Source: Falsirhodobacter algicola (GTDB lineage Bacteria; Pseudomonadota; Alphaproteobacteria; Rhodobacterales; Rhodobacteraceae). From it: a stretch of DNA of 64,000 nucleotides. The translations under genes and the position numbers were made by a program. How positions within the stretch are numbered: the first letter of the stretch is position 1; each line of letters opens with the position of its first letter. Shown here piece after piece: positions 23,991-34,832 of this stretch. The notes beneath the pieces were generated by a model, which saw only the letters and a program-made list of their open reading frames with translations, had not been told where the DNA came from and ran no database searches. The stretch covers positions 124,001 to 188,000 of the forward strand of contig NZ_CP047289.1 of NCBI RefSeq assembly GCF_018279165.1, read 5' to 3'.

Positions 23991-24922
23991 GGCAGCAGGT
24001 GCAGCCAGCCCCAGATGCTGAGCATCGACAGACCCGTCGCCATCAGCACCGAGGTCGCGCTGACGCGCAGCGCCACGCCGTAGAGGTTCGCGAACAGATA
24101 GGCGTTCATGCCCGGCGCCATGGACGCCGTCACCACCGCCGAGCGCATCTGATCCGTATCCAGCCCCACGGCGCGCCCGATCAGGAAGGCCAGCCCCGGA
24201 TGCACCACGAGCGAGAGCACGCAGACCATCGCGATGATCTTGGCATCCCCCTCGGGGCGGTAGCGATAGAGGACGCCTCCCAGCCCGAACAGCGCCGCCG
24301 GCAGCGCGGCGCGCATCATCATCGCAACGCCGCCATCGATGAAACCGGGGATCGGCAGGCCCGTCAGGTTCACCGCAAGGCCCAGCGTGATGCCGATCAC
24401 CAAGGGCTGGCGCAGGATGGACCGGCCGATCTGAAGGCCCAGCCGCGCGGTGGACAGCCCCGTCCCCCGCGCGCGCACGATCTCCATCGAGGCGATGCCG
24501 AGGCTGTAGAGGATGGGCGAATGCAGCGCGATGATGGTGAAGTTGCCCTGAAGCGCATCGGCGCCATAGGCGCGTTCCATGATCGGCAGGCCCAGCAGCA
24601 GCGAGTTGGAGAAGAGGCAGCAGAAGCCGATCGCCACCGCATCCTCGATCGGGCGGCGGAACACGAATTGCGCGGCCAGCCAGCCGATGACGAAGGACAC
24701 GATCGCCCCGGTATAGAACGAGGCGAAGAGGCGGATGTCGAAGCTGTCGGCCACATCCAGCCGGCACATGTTGTAGAAGAGCAGGCACGGCACCGCGAAG
24801 TTCTGCGCAAAGCGCATGACGCCGTCCACGGCCGCATCGAGGATCAGGTTCGCCCATCGCGCCCACCACCCGAAGGCGATGACGGCAAAGACGGGAAGGA
24901 TGACCTCGAGCAGTGCCGTCAT
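23987..24922 (-). CDS. AEC-family (auxin efflux carrier-like) transporter
   Basis: 311 residues, about ten membrane helices. AEC proteins have two inverted five-helix halves; the N-terminal half ends near the cluster LGLPIMERAYG and the second half holds PLVIGITLGLAVNLTGLPIP and the P-G-N segment MAPGMNAYLFANLYG. They export or import small organic anions such as malate; the substrate is unknown. Last gene of the dac-tmk-holB-tatD-MBL unit, joined to the MBL gene by ATGA (24919-24922). Confidence 0.9.
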   Translation of the reverse strand: MTALLEVILPVFAVIAFGWWARWANLILDAAVDGVMRFAQNFAVPCLLFYNMCRLDVADSFDIRLFASFYTGAIVSFVIGWLAAQFVFRRPIEDAVAIGFCCLFSNSLLLGLPIMERAYGADALQGNFTIIALHSPILYSLGIASMEIVRARGTGLSTARLGLQIGRSILRQPLVIGITLGLAVNLTGLPIPGFIDGGVAMMMRAALPAALFGLGGVLYRYRPEGDAKIIAMVCVLSLVVHPGLAFLIGRAVGLDTDQMRSAVVTASMAPGMNAYLFANLYGVALRVSATSVLMATGLSMLSIWGWLHLLP

Positions 24923-25707
24923 GGAAGTTCCAGCCTCATTCCGTCATAGGCGGGAAGGATGCCCTCCGGCAGTTCCCCCCGCAGGGTGTCGTAATCCATA
25001 TCGAGATGCATGTTCGTCAGCACCGCCCGGCGCGGCGCGGCGCGGGCGATCCAGTCCAGCGCCAGCGCCAGATGCGCATGGGTCGGATGCGGTTTGCGGC
25101 GCAGCGCATCCACGATGAAGAGATCGAGATCGCGAAGTTCCTCCCACGCCGCCTCGGGCAGTTCCACGGCGTCGGGCAGATAGGCCGCGCGCCCGATGCG
25201 GAAACCAAGGGCGTCGATCCCGCCATGCCGCGCGGTGAAGGGGCGGAAGGGGATCGGGCCCCCATCGCCCGCGATTTCGAACGGGCCGTCGATCCGGTGC
25301 AGATCGAGGATCGGGGGATAGTGCGAACCCGGCGGCTGCACGAAGGCATAGGCAAAGCGCGTCAGCAGCGCATCCTGCGTCGCCTGATCGGCCCAGACCG
25401 GCAGGCGCGTATCCGTGTTGAAGACGATCTGCCGCAGATCGTCGAGGCCGTGGACGTGATCGGCATGGGGATGGGTGTAGACCACCGCATCCAGCGTTCC
25501 GACCCCGGCATCCAGAAGCTGATCGCGCATATCGGGCGAGGTGTCGATCAGCACCCGCGTGGTGCCGCCCGGACCCTCCCGCTCCACCAGCAGCGAGCAG
25601 CGGCGGCGGCGGTTCTTGGGGTTGGCCGGATCGCAGTCCCCCCAGTGCCCCCCGAGGCGCGGCACCCCCCCGGACGATCCACAGCCGAGGATGGTGAGTC
25701 GCATCAT
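24919..25707 (-). CDS. MBL-fold metallo-hydrolase (PhnP/RNase Z-like)
   Basis: 262 residues (or 261 from the second ATG). Metallo-beta-lactamase motif THPHADHVHGLDDLR binds two metals; the N-terminus LTILGCGSSGGVPRLGG and a Cys near DCDPANPKNRRRRCS match the PhnP-like branch, cyclic phosphate phosphodiesterases. The substrate is not certain, since this gene regularly follows tatD in alphaproteobacteria without phn genes. Overlaps at both ends (TGATG with tatD, ATGA with the transporter). Confidence 0.9.
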   Translation of the reverse strand: MMRLTILGCGSSGGVPRLGGHWGDCDPANPKNRRRRCSLLVEREGPGGTTRVLIDTSPDMRDQLLDAGVGTLDAVVYTHPHADHVHGLDDLRQIVFNTDTRLPVWADQATQDALLTRFAYAFVQPPGSHYPPILDLHRIDGPFEIAGDGGPIPFRPFTARHGGIDALGFRIGRAAYLPDAVELPEAAWEELRDLDLFIVDALRRKPHPTHAHLALALDWIARAAPRRAVLTNMHLDMDYDTLRGELPEGILPAYDGMRLELP

Positions 25708-26495
25708 GCCGCCGCCCGTGTGAACAGCCGGTCGAAATTGGCGGATGTGGCGGCGGCGAAATCGGCCAAGGACAGGCCGAACACCTCGGCCCCGACCTTG
25801 GCGGTATGCGCGGTATAGGCCGGTTCGTTCCGGCGTCCGCGATGGGGCGGAGGGGCCAGATAGGGGCTGTCGGTTTCCACGAGGATGCGGTCCAGCGGGG
25901 CGGCGGCGAAGATCTCGCGCAGCGCGCCCGAGCGCGGGAAGGCCGCGATCCCCGACATCGACAGGTAGAAGCCGAGATCCAGCGCCGCCGCCGCCAGTTC
26001 CGCCGAGGAGGAGAAGCAGTGCATCACGCAGCCGAACGCCCCGGCGCGATGTTCCTCGCTCAGGATGCGGGCCATGTCGTCATCGGCGTCGCGGGCATGG
26101 ATGATGAGGGGCAGGCCCGTTTGCCGCGCCGCCTCGATATGCAGGCGCAGGCTTTCCTGCTGCACCGCCGCCGAATCGGCGCTGTAGTGATAATCGAGGC
26201 CGGTTTCCCCGATGCCCACGAATTTCGGATGCTGGGCCAGCGCGACCAAATCCTCGATGCGGGCCATCGGTTCTTCGGCGGCGCTCATCGGATGGGTGCC
26301 GGCGGCGAAGAACACGCCCTCATGCGCCTCGGCGATGGCGCGGACCTGCGGCACGTTGCGCAGCCGCGTGCAGATGGTGACCATCCGCATCACGCCGGCC
26401 GCGCGGGCGCGGGCGATGACATCGGGCAGTTCCTCCGCGAAATCGGGGAAGTCGAGGTGACAGTGGCTGTCAACGATGTGTGGCTGTTCGGTCAT
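25704..26495 (-). CDS. TatD-family metal-dependent hydrolase/DNase
   Basis: 263 residues. A TIM-barrel amidohydrolase relative: metal ligands H11 and H13 in DSHCHLDF, E in GIGETGLDYHY, H in PLIIHARDA, H in VMHCFSSS and D in VETDSPYLAP. TatD/YcfH proteins are 3'-5' exonucleases or D-aminoacyl-tRNA deacylase-like enzymes. The gene start overlaps the holB stop (ATGA 26492-26495); holB-tatD adjacency is widely conserved. Confidence 0.94.
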   Translation of the reverse strand: MTEQPHIVDSHCHLDFPDFAEELPDVIARARAAGVMRMVTICTRLRNVPQVRAIAEAHEGVFFAAGTHPMSAAEEPMARIEDLVALAQHPKFVGIGETGLDYHYSADSAAVQQESLRLHIEAARQTGLPLIIHARDADDDMARILSEEHRAGAFGCVMHCFSSSAELAAAALDLGFYLSMSGIAAFPRSGALREIFAAAPLDRILVETDSPYLAPPPHRGRRNEPAYTAHTAKVGAEVFGLSLADFAAATSANFDRLFTRAAA

Positions 26496-27592
26496 AGGCT
26501 CCGTGCGACCTCGGCCGCCGTCTCGTCGATCCTTAGGATCATATCCATCAGAAGCGCGGCCGGGTCAAGGTTCACGGCACGGCCGCGCCGCGCGCGCAGG
26601 CCCAGCGTCTGCGCCAGATCGGCCCAGCGCAGGGCCGCGGCCGGGGTCGGGGACAGGCGTTCGATCAGATCGGCCTCGCCGGGGGCGGCCTCGGGCGGGG
26701 TGCGGCCCAGCGTGCCGGCGCGGGCCATGCGCGCCAGAAGGCGGTCGATCAGGCCGACGATCAGATCGAAGCGCGCCTCGTTGCCGCGCCCGGCGCCGAG
26801 TTCGGCCAGCGCCAGCGCCTGCGCACGGTCCAGCCGCGGCAGGCCCGCCAGCAGCCGCACCAGCCCGGCATAGAGGTTCAGCCCGTCGAGGTTCAGAAGG
26901 CGCATCGCCTCGCCGACGGAGCCGCCGCCGAGTTCGGCGAGCGGGCCGGGGTCCTCCACCTCCGCGCCCGCCGCCGTCAGCGCCGCGCTGAGCGGGGCCG
27001 CATCCAAGGGGGCAAGGCGCAATTCGCGGCAGCGCGAACGGATGGTGGGCAAAAGCGCCGAAGGCTGATGGCTGACCAGCAGCAGGATCACGCCGGGGGG
27101 CGGTTCCTCCAGCAGCTTCAAAAGGGCGTTGGCCCCGGCGGGGGCCAGTTCGTCCGCCGCGTCCACGATCGCGACGCGCCGCCCGCCATCGGCCGCGGAC
27201 AGGCTGAAGAAGCTCTTCATCTTGCGCACCTCGTCCACCCGGATGTCGGCGGAGAGGGCCGATCCGGTGGCATTGGCGCCCCGGCGCAGCAGGAACAGAC
27301 GCGATTCGGACAGGGCGGACATGCGGCGGGCGGTGGGATGGCCCTCGGGGATGTCCAGACGGTCGGGCGGCCCATCCCCGGCCAGAAGATAGCGGGCAAT
27401 GCGCCACGCTAGCGTCGCCTTGCCGACGCCGCGCGGCCCGCTGATCAGCCAGCCGTGATGCAGCCGCCCGGACGTCAGCGCATCGAGGAAGGTGCGTTCG
27501 GCGGCGTCATGGCCGAAGAGCACATGCGTCTCGCGCGGGTGGGGGGCGCCGTCGATGCGGTCGGGTTCGGGAAGGGGCGTCATCTCGGCCAT
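26492..27592 (-). CDS. holB: DNA polymerase III subunit delta'
   Basis: 366 residues. Clamp-loader AAA+ subunit: HVLFGHDAAERTF, Walker-A-like GPRGVGKATLAWR near 52, and the sensor/SRC-like motif PTIRSRCRELRL. Zinc-module cysteines of E. coli-type delta' are absent, as is common in Rhodobacterales. It works in the replisome to load the beta clamp. Start is 12 bp after the tmk stop; stop overlaps tatD. Confidence 0.95.
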   Translation of the reverse strand: MAEMTPLPEPDRIDGAPHPRETHVLFGHDAAERTFLDALTSGRLHHGWLISGPRGVGKATLAWRIARYLLAGDGPPDRLDIPEGHPTARRMSALSESRLFLLRRGANATGSALSADIRVDEVRKMKSFFSLSAADGGRRVAIVDAADELAPAGANALLKLLEEPPPGVILLLVSHQPSALLPTIRSRCRELRLAPLDAAPLSAALTAAGAEVEDPGPLAELGGGSVGEAMRLLNLDGLNLYAGLVRLLAGLPRLDRAQALALAELGAGRGNEARFDLIVGLIDRLLARMARAGTLGRTPPEAAPGEADLIERLSPTPAAALRWADLAQTLGLRARRGRAVNLDPAALLMDMILRIDETAAEVARSL

Positions 27593-27604
27593 GGCGGACC
27601 CCGA

Positions 27605-28213
27605 TCAGAGCGGCAGGCGCGCCAGCACGGCGCCCAGAACATCCTGCGCCACGGCGTCCGGATCGCCGGTGCCGTCGATGATCTGAAAACGCGGCGCGGC
27701 GGCAAGGCGCAGGAACCCGTCGCGCATCTGGCGTTGCAGACCAAGGCCCATATCCTCGAACCGCTGCTCGCCGCCGTGGCGGGCACGGGCGCGGCCAAGG
27801 CCGGTTTCGGCGGGAATATCGATCAGCACCGTCAGGTCCGGCTCCACCCCGATCATGGAGGCGTGGAGGATATCGACCTGATCCTCCAGCCCGCCGCGCA
27901 GGCCCTGATACATGCGGGTGCTGTCGGCGAAGCGGTCGGTGATGACGATCTCGCCCCGGTCCAGCGCGGGCTGGATGGTCTTTTCCAGATGATCGCGCCG
28001 CGCGGCGGTGAAGAGCAGCAGTTCGGTGCGGGCGGACCAGCGTTCGGCCTCGCCCTCCAGCACCATGCGGCGGATGTCCTCGGCCCCGGGGCTGCCGCCG
28101 GGTTCGCGCGTCAGCGTGACGGCATGGCCGCGCGCGCGCAGGGCCTCCGCAAGCCGCCGGGCCTGCGTGGACTTGCCCGACCCGTCGATGCCCTCGAAGC
28201 TGATGAACGTCAC
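27605..28213 (-). CDS. tmk: Thymidylate kinase
   Basis: 202 residues from GTG 28213, which overlaps the dac stop as GTGA. Phosphorylates dTMP to dTDP. P-loop FEGIDGSGKSTQ, LTREPGGSPGAE, the DR(F/Y) motif TDRFADSTRMYQG and a lid region with RARARHGG. Family length about 205. tmk-holB order is typical. Confidence 0.96.
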   Translation of the reverse strand: MTFISFEGIDGSGKSTQARRLAEALRARGHAVTLTREPGGSPGAEDIRRMVLEGEAERWSARTELLLFTAARRDHLEKTIQPALDRGEIVITDRFADSTRMYQGLRGGLEDQVDILHASMIGVEPDLTVLIDIPAETGLGRARARHGGEQRFEDMGLGLQRQMRDGFLRLAAAPRFQIIDGTGDPDAVAQDVLGAVLARLPL

Positions 28214-29391
28214 GAGGCGGGCTGTTCGGCCGGCGCGGCCGGATCGCGTGCAAGGAACCGTTCGGCCAGCACCCGCGCCGCCGTGGAGAGCCGCGTGCCG
28301 AAGCCGCCTTTGGCCACGGACGATTCGGCCACCAGCGGCACCCGCTGATCGGGCAGGCCGGGGACGTGGATCACCACCTCGCCCAGTTGCTGCCCTGCGG
28401 CGATCGGCGCCGAGACGGGGCCGGTATAGGACACCTCCGCCTCGATCCCGTCCTGCGCCGACACGGGCACCAGCAGCTTCACCTCCTCGGCGGCGACGAG
28501 GCCGACCTGATCGGACTGGCCCATCCACACATCGGCCTGACCGACGCGCTGACCTTCGGACAGAACGGTCTTCTGGGTGAACTGGCGGAAGGCGTAATTG
28601 GCGACCGATTCTGATTCCGTCGCGCGGTCGGCGCCGGAATTCATGCCGTTCAGCACGAACACGATCCGCCGCCCATCGGTTTTCGACACGGCCGAACCGA
28701 CGAGCCCGTACCCCGATTCTTCGGTATGGCCGGTCTTCAGGCCGTCGGCCTTCCAGTCGCCCGCCTCCAGCGCCAGAAGGGGGTTGCGGTTGTTGGCATT
28801 GGCCGGAACGCGGTTCTCGTAATCGAACTGCCGGACGGAGAAGTTGGAATAGAGTTCGGGGAATTCGGTGATCAGCCGCGTCGCCAGCACGCCCAGATCA
28901 TGCATCGACATCAGATGGTCGGGGTCCGGCCAGCCCGAGGCATTGGCGAAATGCGATTCCGTCAGGCCGATCTGACGCGCTCGTTCGTTCATCATCTGGG
29001 CGAAGTTCTCTTCGGTCCCGCCGAGGCCTTCGGCGACGACGACGCAGGCGTCATTGCCCGAATTGACGATGATGCCGTGGATGAGCTCCTCCACCGTCGG
29101 GCGGTCGGAGGGTTTGACGAACATCTTGGATCCGCCCATCCGCCACGCCTTTTCCGACACCGGGAACGTGGTCTGCATGGTGACGCGGCCATCGTGCAGC
29201 GCCTCGAACAGCATGTTCAGCGTCATCAGCTTGGACATGGAGGCCGGGTGTTCCGGCGTGTGGGCGTTCTTATCCAGAAGCACCGTCTTCGTCGTGATGT
29301 CGTAGACCCAGGCCGAAGTCGCGCTCGTTTCGAACGCGTGGCCAAGGGCCGGTACGGCCGTCAGAAGGAGGGCAAGCATCAGCCGTTTCAT
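28210..29391 (-). CDS. D-alanyl-D-alanine carboxypeptidase (PBP5/6 family)
   Basis: 393 residues from ATG 29391, giving signal peptide MKRLMLALLLTAVPALGHA; ATG 29412 is an alternative. Catalytic motifs: SMSKL (nucleophile Ser and Lys), SGN, and KTGHT. A C-terminal PBP5_C-like beta domain follows (about 270-370). It trims the terminal D-Ala from peptidoglycan pentapeptides in the periplasm. First gene of the leftward unit and divergent from purA; the 183-bp gap between the starts holds both promoters. Confidence 0.93.
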   Translation of the reverse strand: MKRLMLALLLTAVPALGHAFETSATSAWVYDITTKTVLLDKNAHTPEHPASMSKLMTLNMLFEALHDGRVTMQTTFPVSEKAWRMGGSKMFVKPSDRPTVEELIHGIIVNSGNDACVVVAEGLGGTEENFAQMMNERARQIGLTESHFANASGWPDPDHLMSMHDLGVLATRLITEFPELYSNFSVRQFDYENRVPANANNRNPLLALEAGDWKADGLKTGHTEESGYGLVGSAVSKTDGRRIVFVLNGMNSGADRATESESVANYAFRQFTQKTVLSEGQRVGQADVWMGQSDQVGLVAAEEVKLLVPVSAQDGIEAEVSYTGPVSAPIAAGQQLGEVVIHVPGLPDQRVPLVAESSVAKGGFGTRLSTAARVLAERFLARDPAAPAEQPAS

Positions 29392-29574
29392 CGCATTGGT
29401 CCCCGTGGTCATCCCATGTCTCGCGCGGCGCCAGCATAAAAGCGGATGCCGCCGAGGGAAAGGGCGGCGTGATCAGGGTTTCGTCAGGTCGATTTCCGTC
29501 GATTGGGGTTTTCCCGTGCGCGCGTTGCCGCTATGACACGCACGGTTTGACCAAGGACCGGAAAGGACCGCCAA

Positions 29575-30867
29575 ATGGCCAATGTCGTCGTCGTCGGCGC
29601 CCAATGGGGCGACGAAGGGAAGGGCAAGATCGTGGACTGGCTCTCGGAGCGTGCGGATGTGATCGCGCGTTTCCAAGGCGGTCATAACGCCGGGCACACG
29701 CTGGTCATCGGCGAGAACGTCTATAAGCTGTCGCTGCTTCCTTCGGGGATCGTGCGCGGGGGCAAGATCTCGGTCATCGGCAACGGTGTCGTGCTGGACC
29801 CCTGGCACCTCGTCTCGGAGATCGAGAAGCTGCGCGGCCAAGGCGTGGAAATCAGCCCCGAAAACCTGATGATCGCCGAAAACGCGCCGCTGATCCTGCC
29901 GCTGCATGGCGAGCTGGACCGCGCCCGCGAAAGCCAAGCCTCGGTCGCCAAGATCGGCACCACGGGCCGCGGCATCGGCCCGGCCTACGAGGACAAGGTC
30001 GGCCGCCGGGCGATCCGCGTCGCCGATCTGGCCGACGATGCCACGCTGGAATTGCGTGTGGACCGCGCGCTGGTGCACCACGACGCGCTGCGCCGCGGCC
30101 TCGGGATGGAGCCGGTGGACCGGGACGCGCTCTTGGCCAAGCTGCGCGAGATCGCGCCGCAGGTGCTGCCCTATGCCGCGCCGGTGTGGAAGATCCTCAA
30201 CGATTCCCGCCGGGCCGGCAAACGCATCCTGTTCGAAGGGGCGCAGGGCGCGCTTCTGGACATCGATTTCGGCACCTATCCCTATGTCACGTCCTCGAAC
30301 GTGATCGCGGGGCAGGCGGCGACGGGCACCGGCCTTGGGCCGGGCGCGATCGGTTTCGTGCTGGGCATCGTAAAGGCCTATACCACGCGGGTCGGCGAAG
30401 GCCCGTTCCCGGCCGAACTGCACGATGCCGACGGCCAGCGTCTGGGCGAGCGGGGGCATGAATTCGGCACCGTCACCGGGCGCAAGCGCCGCTGCGGCTG
30501 GTTCGATGCGGTGCTGGTGCGCCAGACCTGCGCCACCTCGGGCGTGTCGGGAATCGCGCTGACGAAGCTCGATGTGCTCGACGGGTTCGAGACGCTGAAG
30601 ATCTGCGTCGGCTACGATCTGGACGGTCAGCGCCTCGATCACCTGCCGATCGCCGCCGATCAGCAGGCCCGTTGCACCCCCATCTACGAAGAGATGGAGG
30701 GCTGGAGCCAGTCCACCGCCGGGGCCCGCACCTGGAACGAGCTTCCGGCTGCGGCGATCAAGTACGTTCGCCGGATCGAAGAGCTGATCCAGTGCCCGGT
30801 GGCGCTGCTCTCGACCTCGCCCGAGCGGGACGACACGATTCTGGTGACCGATCCCTTCGCGGACTGA
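29575..30867 (+). CDS. purA: Adenylosuccinate synthetase
   Basis: 430 residues, normal length. Joins aspartate to IMP with GTP in AMP synthesis. Signature [13 protein letters not shown] near the start, [10 protein letters not shown], the IMP-binding [14 protein letters not shown] and the C-terminal [10 protein letters not shown]. Monocistronic. The TGA abuts the convergent hypothetical gene's stop as TGATCA. Confidence 0.97.
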   Translation: MANVVVVGAQWGDEGKGKIVDWLSERADVIARFQGGHNAGHTLVIGENVYKLSLLPSGIVRGGKISVIGNGVVLDPWHLVSEIEKLRGQGVEISPENLMIAENAPLILPLHGELDRARESQASVAKIGTTGRGIGPAYEDKVGRRAIRVADLADDATLELRVDRALVHHDALRRGLGMEPVDRDALLAKLREIAPQVLPYAAPVWKILNDSRRAGKRILFEGAQGALLDIDFGTYPYVTSSNVIAGQAATGTGLGPGAIGFVLGIVKAYTTRVGEGPFPAELHDADGQRLGERGHEFGTVTGRKRRCGWFDAVLVRQTCATSGVSGIALTKLDVLDGFETLKICVGYDLDGQRLDHLPIAADQQARCTPIYEEMEGWSQSTAGARTWNELPAAAIKYVRRIEELIQCPVALLSTSPERDDTILVTDPFAD

Positions 30868-31539
30868 TCAGCCGGTTTCATGCAGATAGGGGGAGCGGTC
30901 GGTGACACGGAACCGGCCGCTTTTCTGTCTCTGGAGCAGGCCACGCGCGATCAGCGCATCGAAGGCCTGCGCAAGATCGGGATAGGGTATGCCGGTCTGG
31001 GCGCCGACATGGCGCAGCACCTGCGGACGGGTGAATTCGGGCCGATCCTCCACGCGGGCGGTCCAGACGGCGGCGGCCTCCACCAGTTCCTCGGTGGTTT
31101 CCGCGCCCAGCGTCAGGGCGAAGCTGGCAAAGCCGACCGAGGCCGGATCGGGCCGCGTCTGATCGGCCAGCGGCGTGACGGGGCGGGGGGCGCGCCCGTC
31201 CAAGCGGTCGGCGACACCGGCGGCGACGGCGCGTTTCAGGGCGCGCAGCGCCGAGACGCGGCGCTGATGGGCGGGATCGTTCATATGCGTGTCAGCCGTG
31301 CGAATCATGCGGTCGAGTGTGGGATCGGGCAGCGGCCCGGACGAGGGGGCGGCGCTTTCCGCCGGGGGGGCCGGCTCCGGCCCGGGGGGCGCGGCGCCGA
31401 AATCCCGGTCGCGGGCGGCCAGATCGCGGAAATGCGCCGTCACCTGCGTCATCGTGTTGAAGGGATCGTCGAACCCCTCCAATGTGCAGGAGAAGCTGCC
31501 GTAGGAGACGGTCATTATCTTTTTCGGTCCGCTTGTCAT
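30868..31539 (-). CDS. Conserved hypothetical protein with [17 protein letters not shown]-terminus
   Basis: 223 residues. The N-terminal 50 residues ([20 protein letters not shown] ... [10 protein letters not shown]) form a motif I know from larger uncharacterised Rhodobacterales proteins. A disordered Pro/Ala-rich linker (about 55-75) follows, and the last 60 residues look like a winged-helix ([32 protein letters not shown]). A regulatory or DNA-binding role is possible but not shown. No signal peptide or membrane helix. Confidence 0.75.
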   Translation of the reverse strand: MTSGPKKIMTVSYGSFSCTLEGFDDPFNTMTQVTAHFRDLAARDRDFGAAPPGPEPAPPAESAAPSSGPLPDPTLDRMIRTADTHMNDPAHQRRVSALRALKRAVAAGVADRLDGRAPRPVTPLADQTRPDPASVGFASFALTLGAETTEELVEAAAVWTARVEDRPEFTRPQVLRHVGAQTGIPYPDLAQAFDALIARGLLQRQKSGRFRVTDRSPYLHETG

Positions 31540-31641
31540 GACGCCCGCCCCTCGCGCCCGTTACGGGTCGGTTTTATCGATCAATCACCCGGTATCATCC
31601 GTAATCTCGGACCCGACGGGAGTCTTTCCGCTTTCACTCGC

Positions 31642-32298
31642 ATGACGAAACCGATTGTTCAATCATCCGTCCCTGTGACGCTCGTGGCGGGCGGCCCGGC
31701 CACGCGGCGCGATCTGCGCCTGTGTCTGCGCCGCGCGCCCCATCTGGTGGCGGCCGATGGCGGGGCGGACCGGGCCTTGGCGGCGGGGCTGTGCCCGGAT
31801 GCGGTGATCGGCGATCTCGATTCCATCTCGGACGGCGCGCGGCAGGCCTTGGCGGGCCGCCTGCACCATGTGACCGAGCAGGAGAGCACCGATTTCGACA
31901 AGGCGCTGCGCAACATCGACGCGCCTTTCGTGCTGGCGGCGGGGGTGACGGGGGCGCGGGCCGATCACGGGCTGGCGGTGCTGAACGCGCTGGTCCGGCA
32001 TCGGGGGCCGCCTTGCCTTCTGATCGGACCGGAGGATGTGATCCTGCACGCCCATCGCCCGCTGCGGCTGGGCCTGCGGGTGGGGGATCGGGTGTCGCTG
32101 TTTCCAATGGCGCGGCTTGCGGGGCGGGCAAAGGGGCTGGTCTGGCCGATCGAGGGGATCACCTTCGCGCCGGATGGGCGCATCGGCACCTCGAACGCGG
32201 CAGGCGCGGCCGAGGTGACGCTTGATTTCGAGGGGCCGGGGATGCTGGTGATGCTGCCGCGGGCGCGGCTCGATGCCGCGATCCGCGCGATCCGCTGA
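31642..32298 (+). CDS. Thiamine pyrophosphokinase
   Basis: 218 residues from ATG 31642. Transfers pyrophosphate from ATP to thiamine. Family motifs: VAADGGADRAL, AVIGDLDSI, QESTDFDKAL and GARADHGLA, which bind Mg-ATP and thiamine; a C-terminal beta-sandwich holds SLFPMARL and TSNAAGAAEVTLDF. The 100-bp upstream gap shows no THI-box riboswitch. The ORF is open far upstream on this strand, but that part lies antisense to the neighbour. Confidence 0.9.
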   Translation: MTKPIVQSSVPVTLVAGGPATRRDLRLCLRRAPHLVAADGGADRALAAGLCPDAVIGDLDSISDGARQALAGRLHHVTEQESTDFDKALRNIDAPFVLAAGVTGARADHGLAVLNALVRHRGPPCLLIGPEDVILHAHRPLRLGLRVGDRVSLFPMARLAGRAKGLVWPIEGITFAPDGRIGTSNAAGAAEVTLDFEGPGMLVMLPRARLDAAIRAIR

Positions 32299-32301
32299 CC
32301 G

Positions 32302-32703
32302 TCAGCCCTTGGCCAGACGGTCGGCCTTCTTGCGCACCAGAACGGTGCGCAGATCGTGCATGGCCAGCAGCAGATCGTCGGTCACGGCTTCGAGCTGCGC
32401 CTCGGTGGCGCGGCTCTGGGCCCAATGGGCGGTCAGGTTCAGATGGTCGATGGCGCGCAGGATGTCATCCACGTCGCGCCGGGCCAGCGTCTCCTGACGG
32501 GCGGCGATCCATTCGCGGATCACGCGCTCGTCTTCGGGCGACAGCACTGTGTCGCCCTGCGGTTTGAACTCCCCGTTGCGCGTATTCACCGTCGCGATCT
32601 GATCCATCTCGATCCGACGCTGACGGTTTTCCGTGTCGACACGGAACACGATGGCCCCGTTCTCGCGCACACGGAAATAATATTCGGGAAGCTCGCTTGC
32701 CAT
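32302..32703 (-). CDS. Conserved hypothetical protein downstream of aatA
   Basis: 133 residues beginning MASELPEYYFRVRENGAIVF. The first 60 residues are beta-rich (YYFRVRENGAIVFRVD, IDQIATVN-like), the rest is a helical pair with many charged residues. No cysteine-rich motif, signal or membrane helix. I do not recognise a characterised family. It starts 3 bp after the aatA stop and so is co-transcribed with the aminotransferase. Confidence 0.75.
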   Translation of the reverse strand: MASELPEYYFRVRENGAIVFRVDTENRQRRIEMDQIATVNTRNGEFKPQGDTVLSPEDERVIREWIAARQETLARRDVDDILRAIDHLNLTAHWAQSRATEAQLEAVTDDLLLAMHDLRTVLVRKKADRLAKG

Positions 32704-32706
32704 GCG

Positions 32707-34273
<1,567 letters not shown>

Positions 34274-34337
34274 TCCGTTTACGCGATGTTTCCTATTTGT
34301 GCCGATGCTGCCCCCTGACAGGGAAAGGATCGGCAGG

Positions 34338-34832
34338 ATGGATGCACATGTCTTGGGCAGCGGAGAGGAGGCGCAGATCGCGCTTCCCTATCGTGAGATG
34401 CTGTCTTTGGTGGAGCGGCTTCACCGCCTGATGCTCGATGTCGTGAAGGACGAGTTCGAGCGGATGCGCATCGTGGAGATCAATCCGGTGCAGGCGCTGC
34501 TGCTGTTCAACATCGGCCCGCATGAGGTGACGGCGGGGGAGCTCAAGACCCGCGGCTATTACCAAGGCTCGAATGTCAGCTACAACCTGAAGAAGCTGGT
34601 GGATCTGGGCTATATGCACCACGAACGCTCGGCGGTGGATCGCCGGTCGGTGCGCGTGCGGCTGACGGACAAGGGGCGGGACATTCACGATGCGTTGTCG
34701 GGGTTGTTCGACCGCCATGCCGGTCAGTTGCAGCGGCGCGAGATCGTGACCCCGCTGGGCATGGAGGATGCCGCCCATCTGTTGCGGCGGCTGGAACGGT
34801 TCTGGACCGAGCAGATCCGCTATATCTACTGA
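34338..34832 (+). CDS. MarR/LdtR-type winged-helix regulator
   Basis: 164 residues from ATG 34338 (AGGAT upstream). MarR-like fold with an N-terminal dimer helix, the recognition region TRGYYQGSNVSYNLKKLVDLGY and wing HERSAVDRRSVRVRLTDKG. The recognition sequence resembles LdtR regulators of alphaproteobacteria, which control cell-wall L,D-transpeptidases and stress traits. The target here is unknown. It converges on the capsule gene kpsC and overlaps its 3' end by 7 bp. Confidence 0.85.
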   Translation: MDAHVLGSGEEAQIALPYREMLSLVERLHRLMLDVVKDEFERMRIVEINPVQALLLFNIGPHEVTAGELKTRGYYQGSNVSYNLKKLVDLGYMHHERSAVDRRSVRVRLTDKGRDIHDALSGLFDRHAGQLQRREIVTPLGMEDAAHLLRRLERFWTEQIRYIY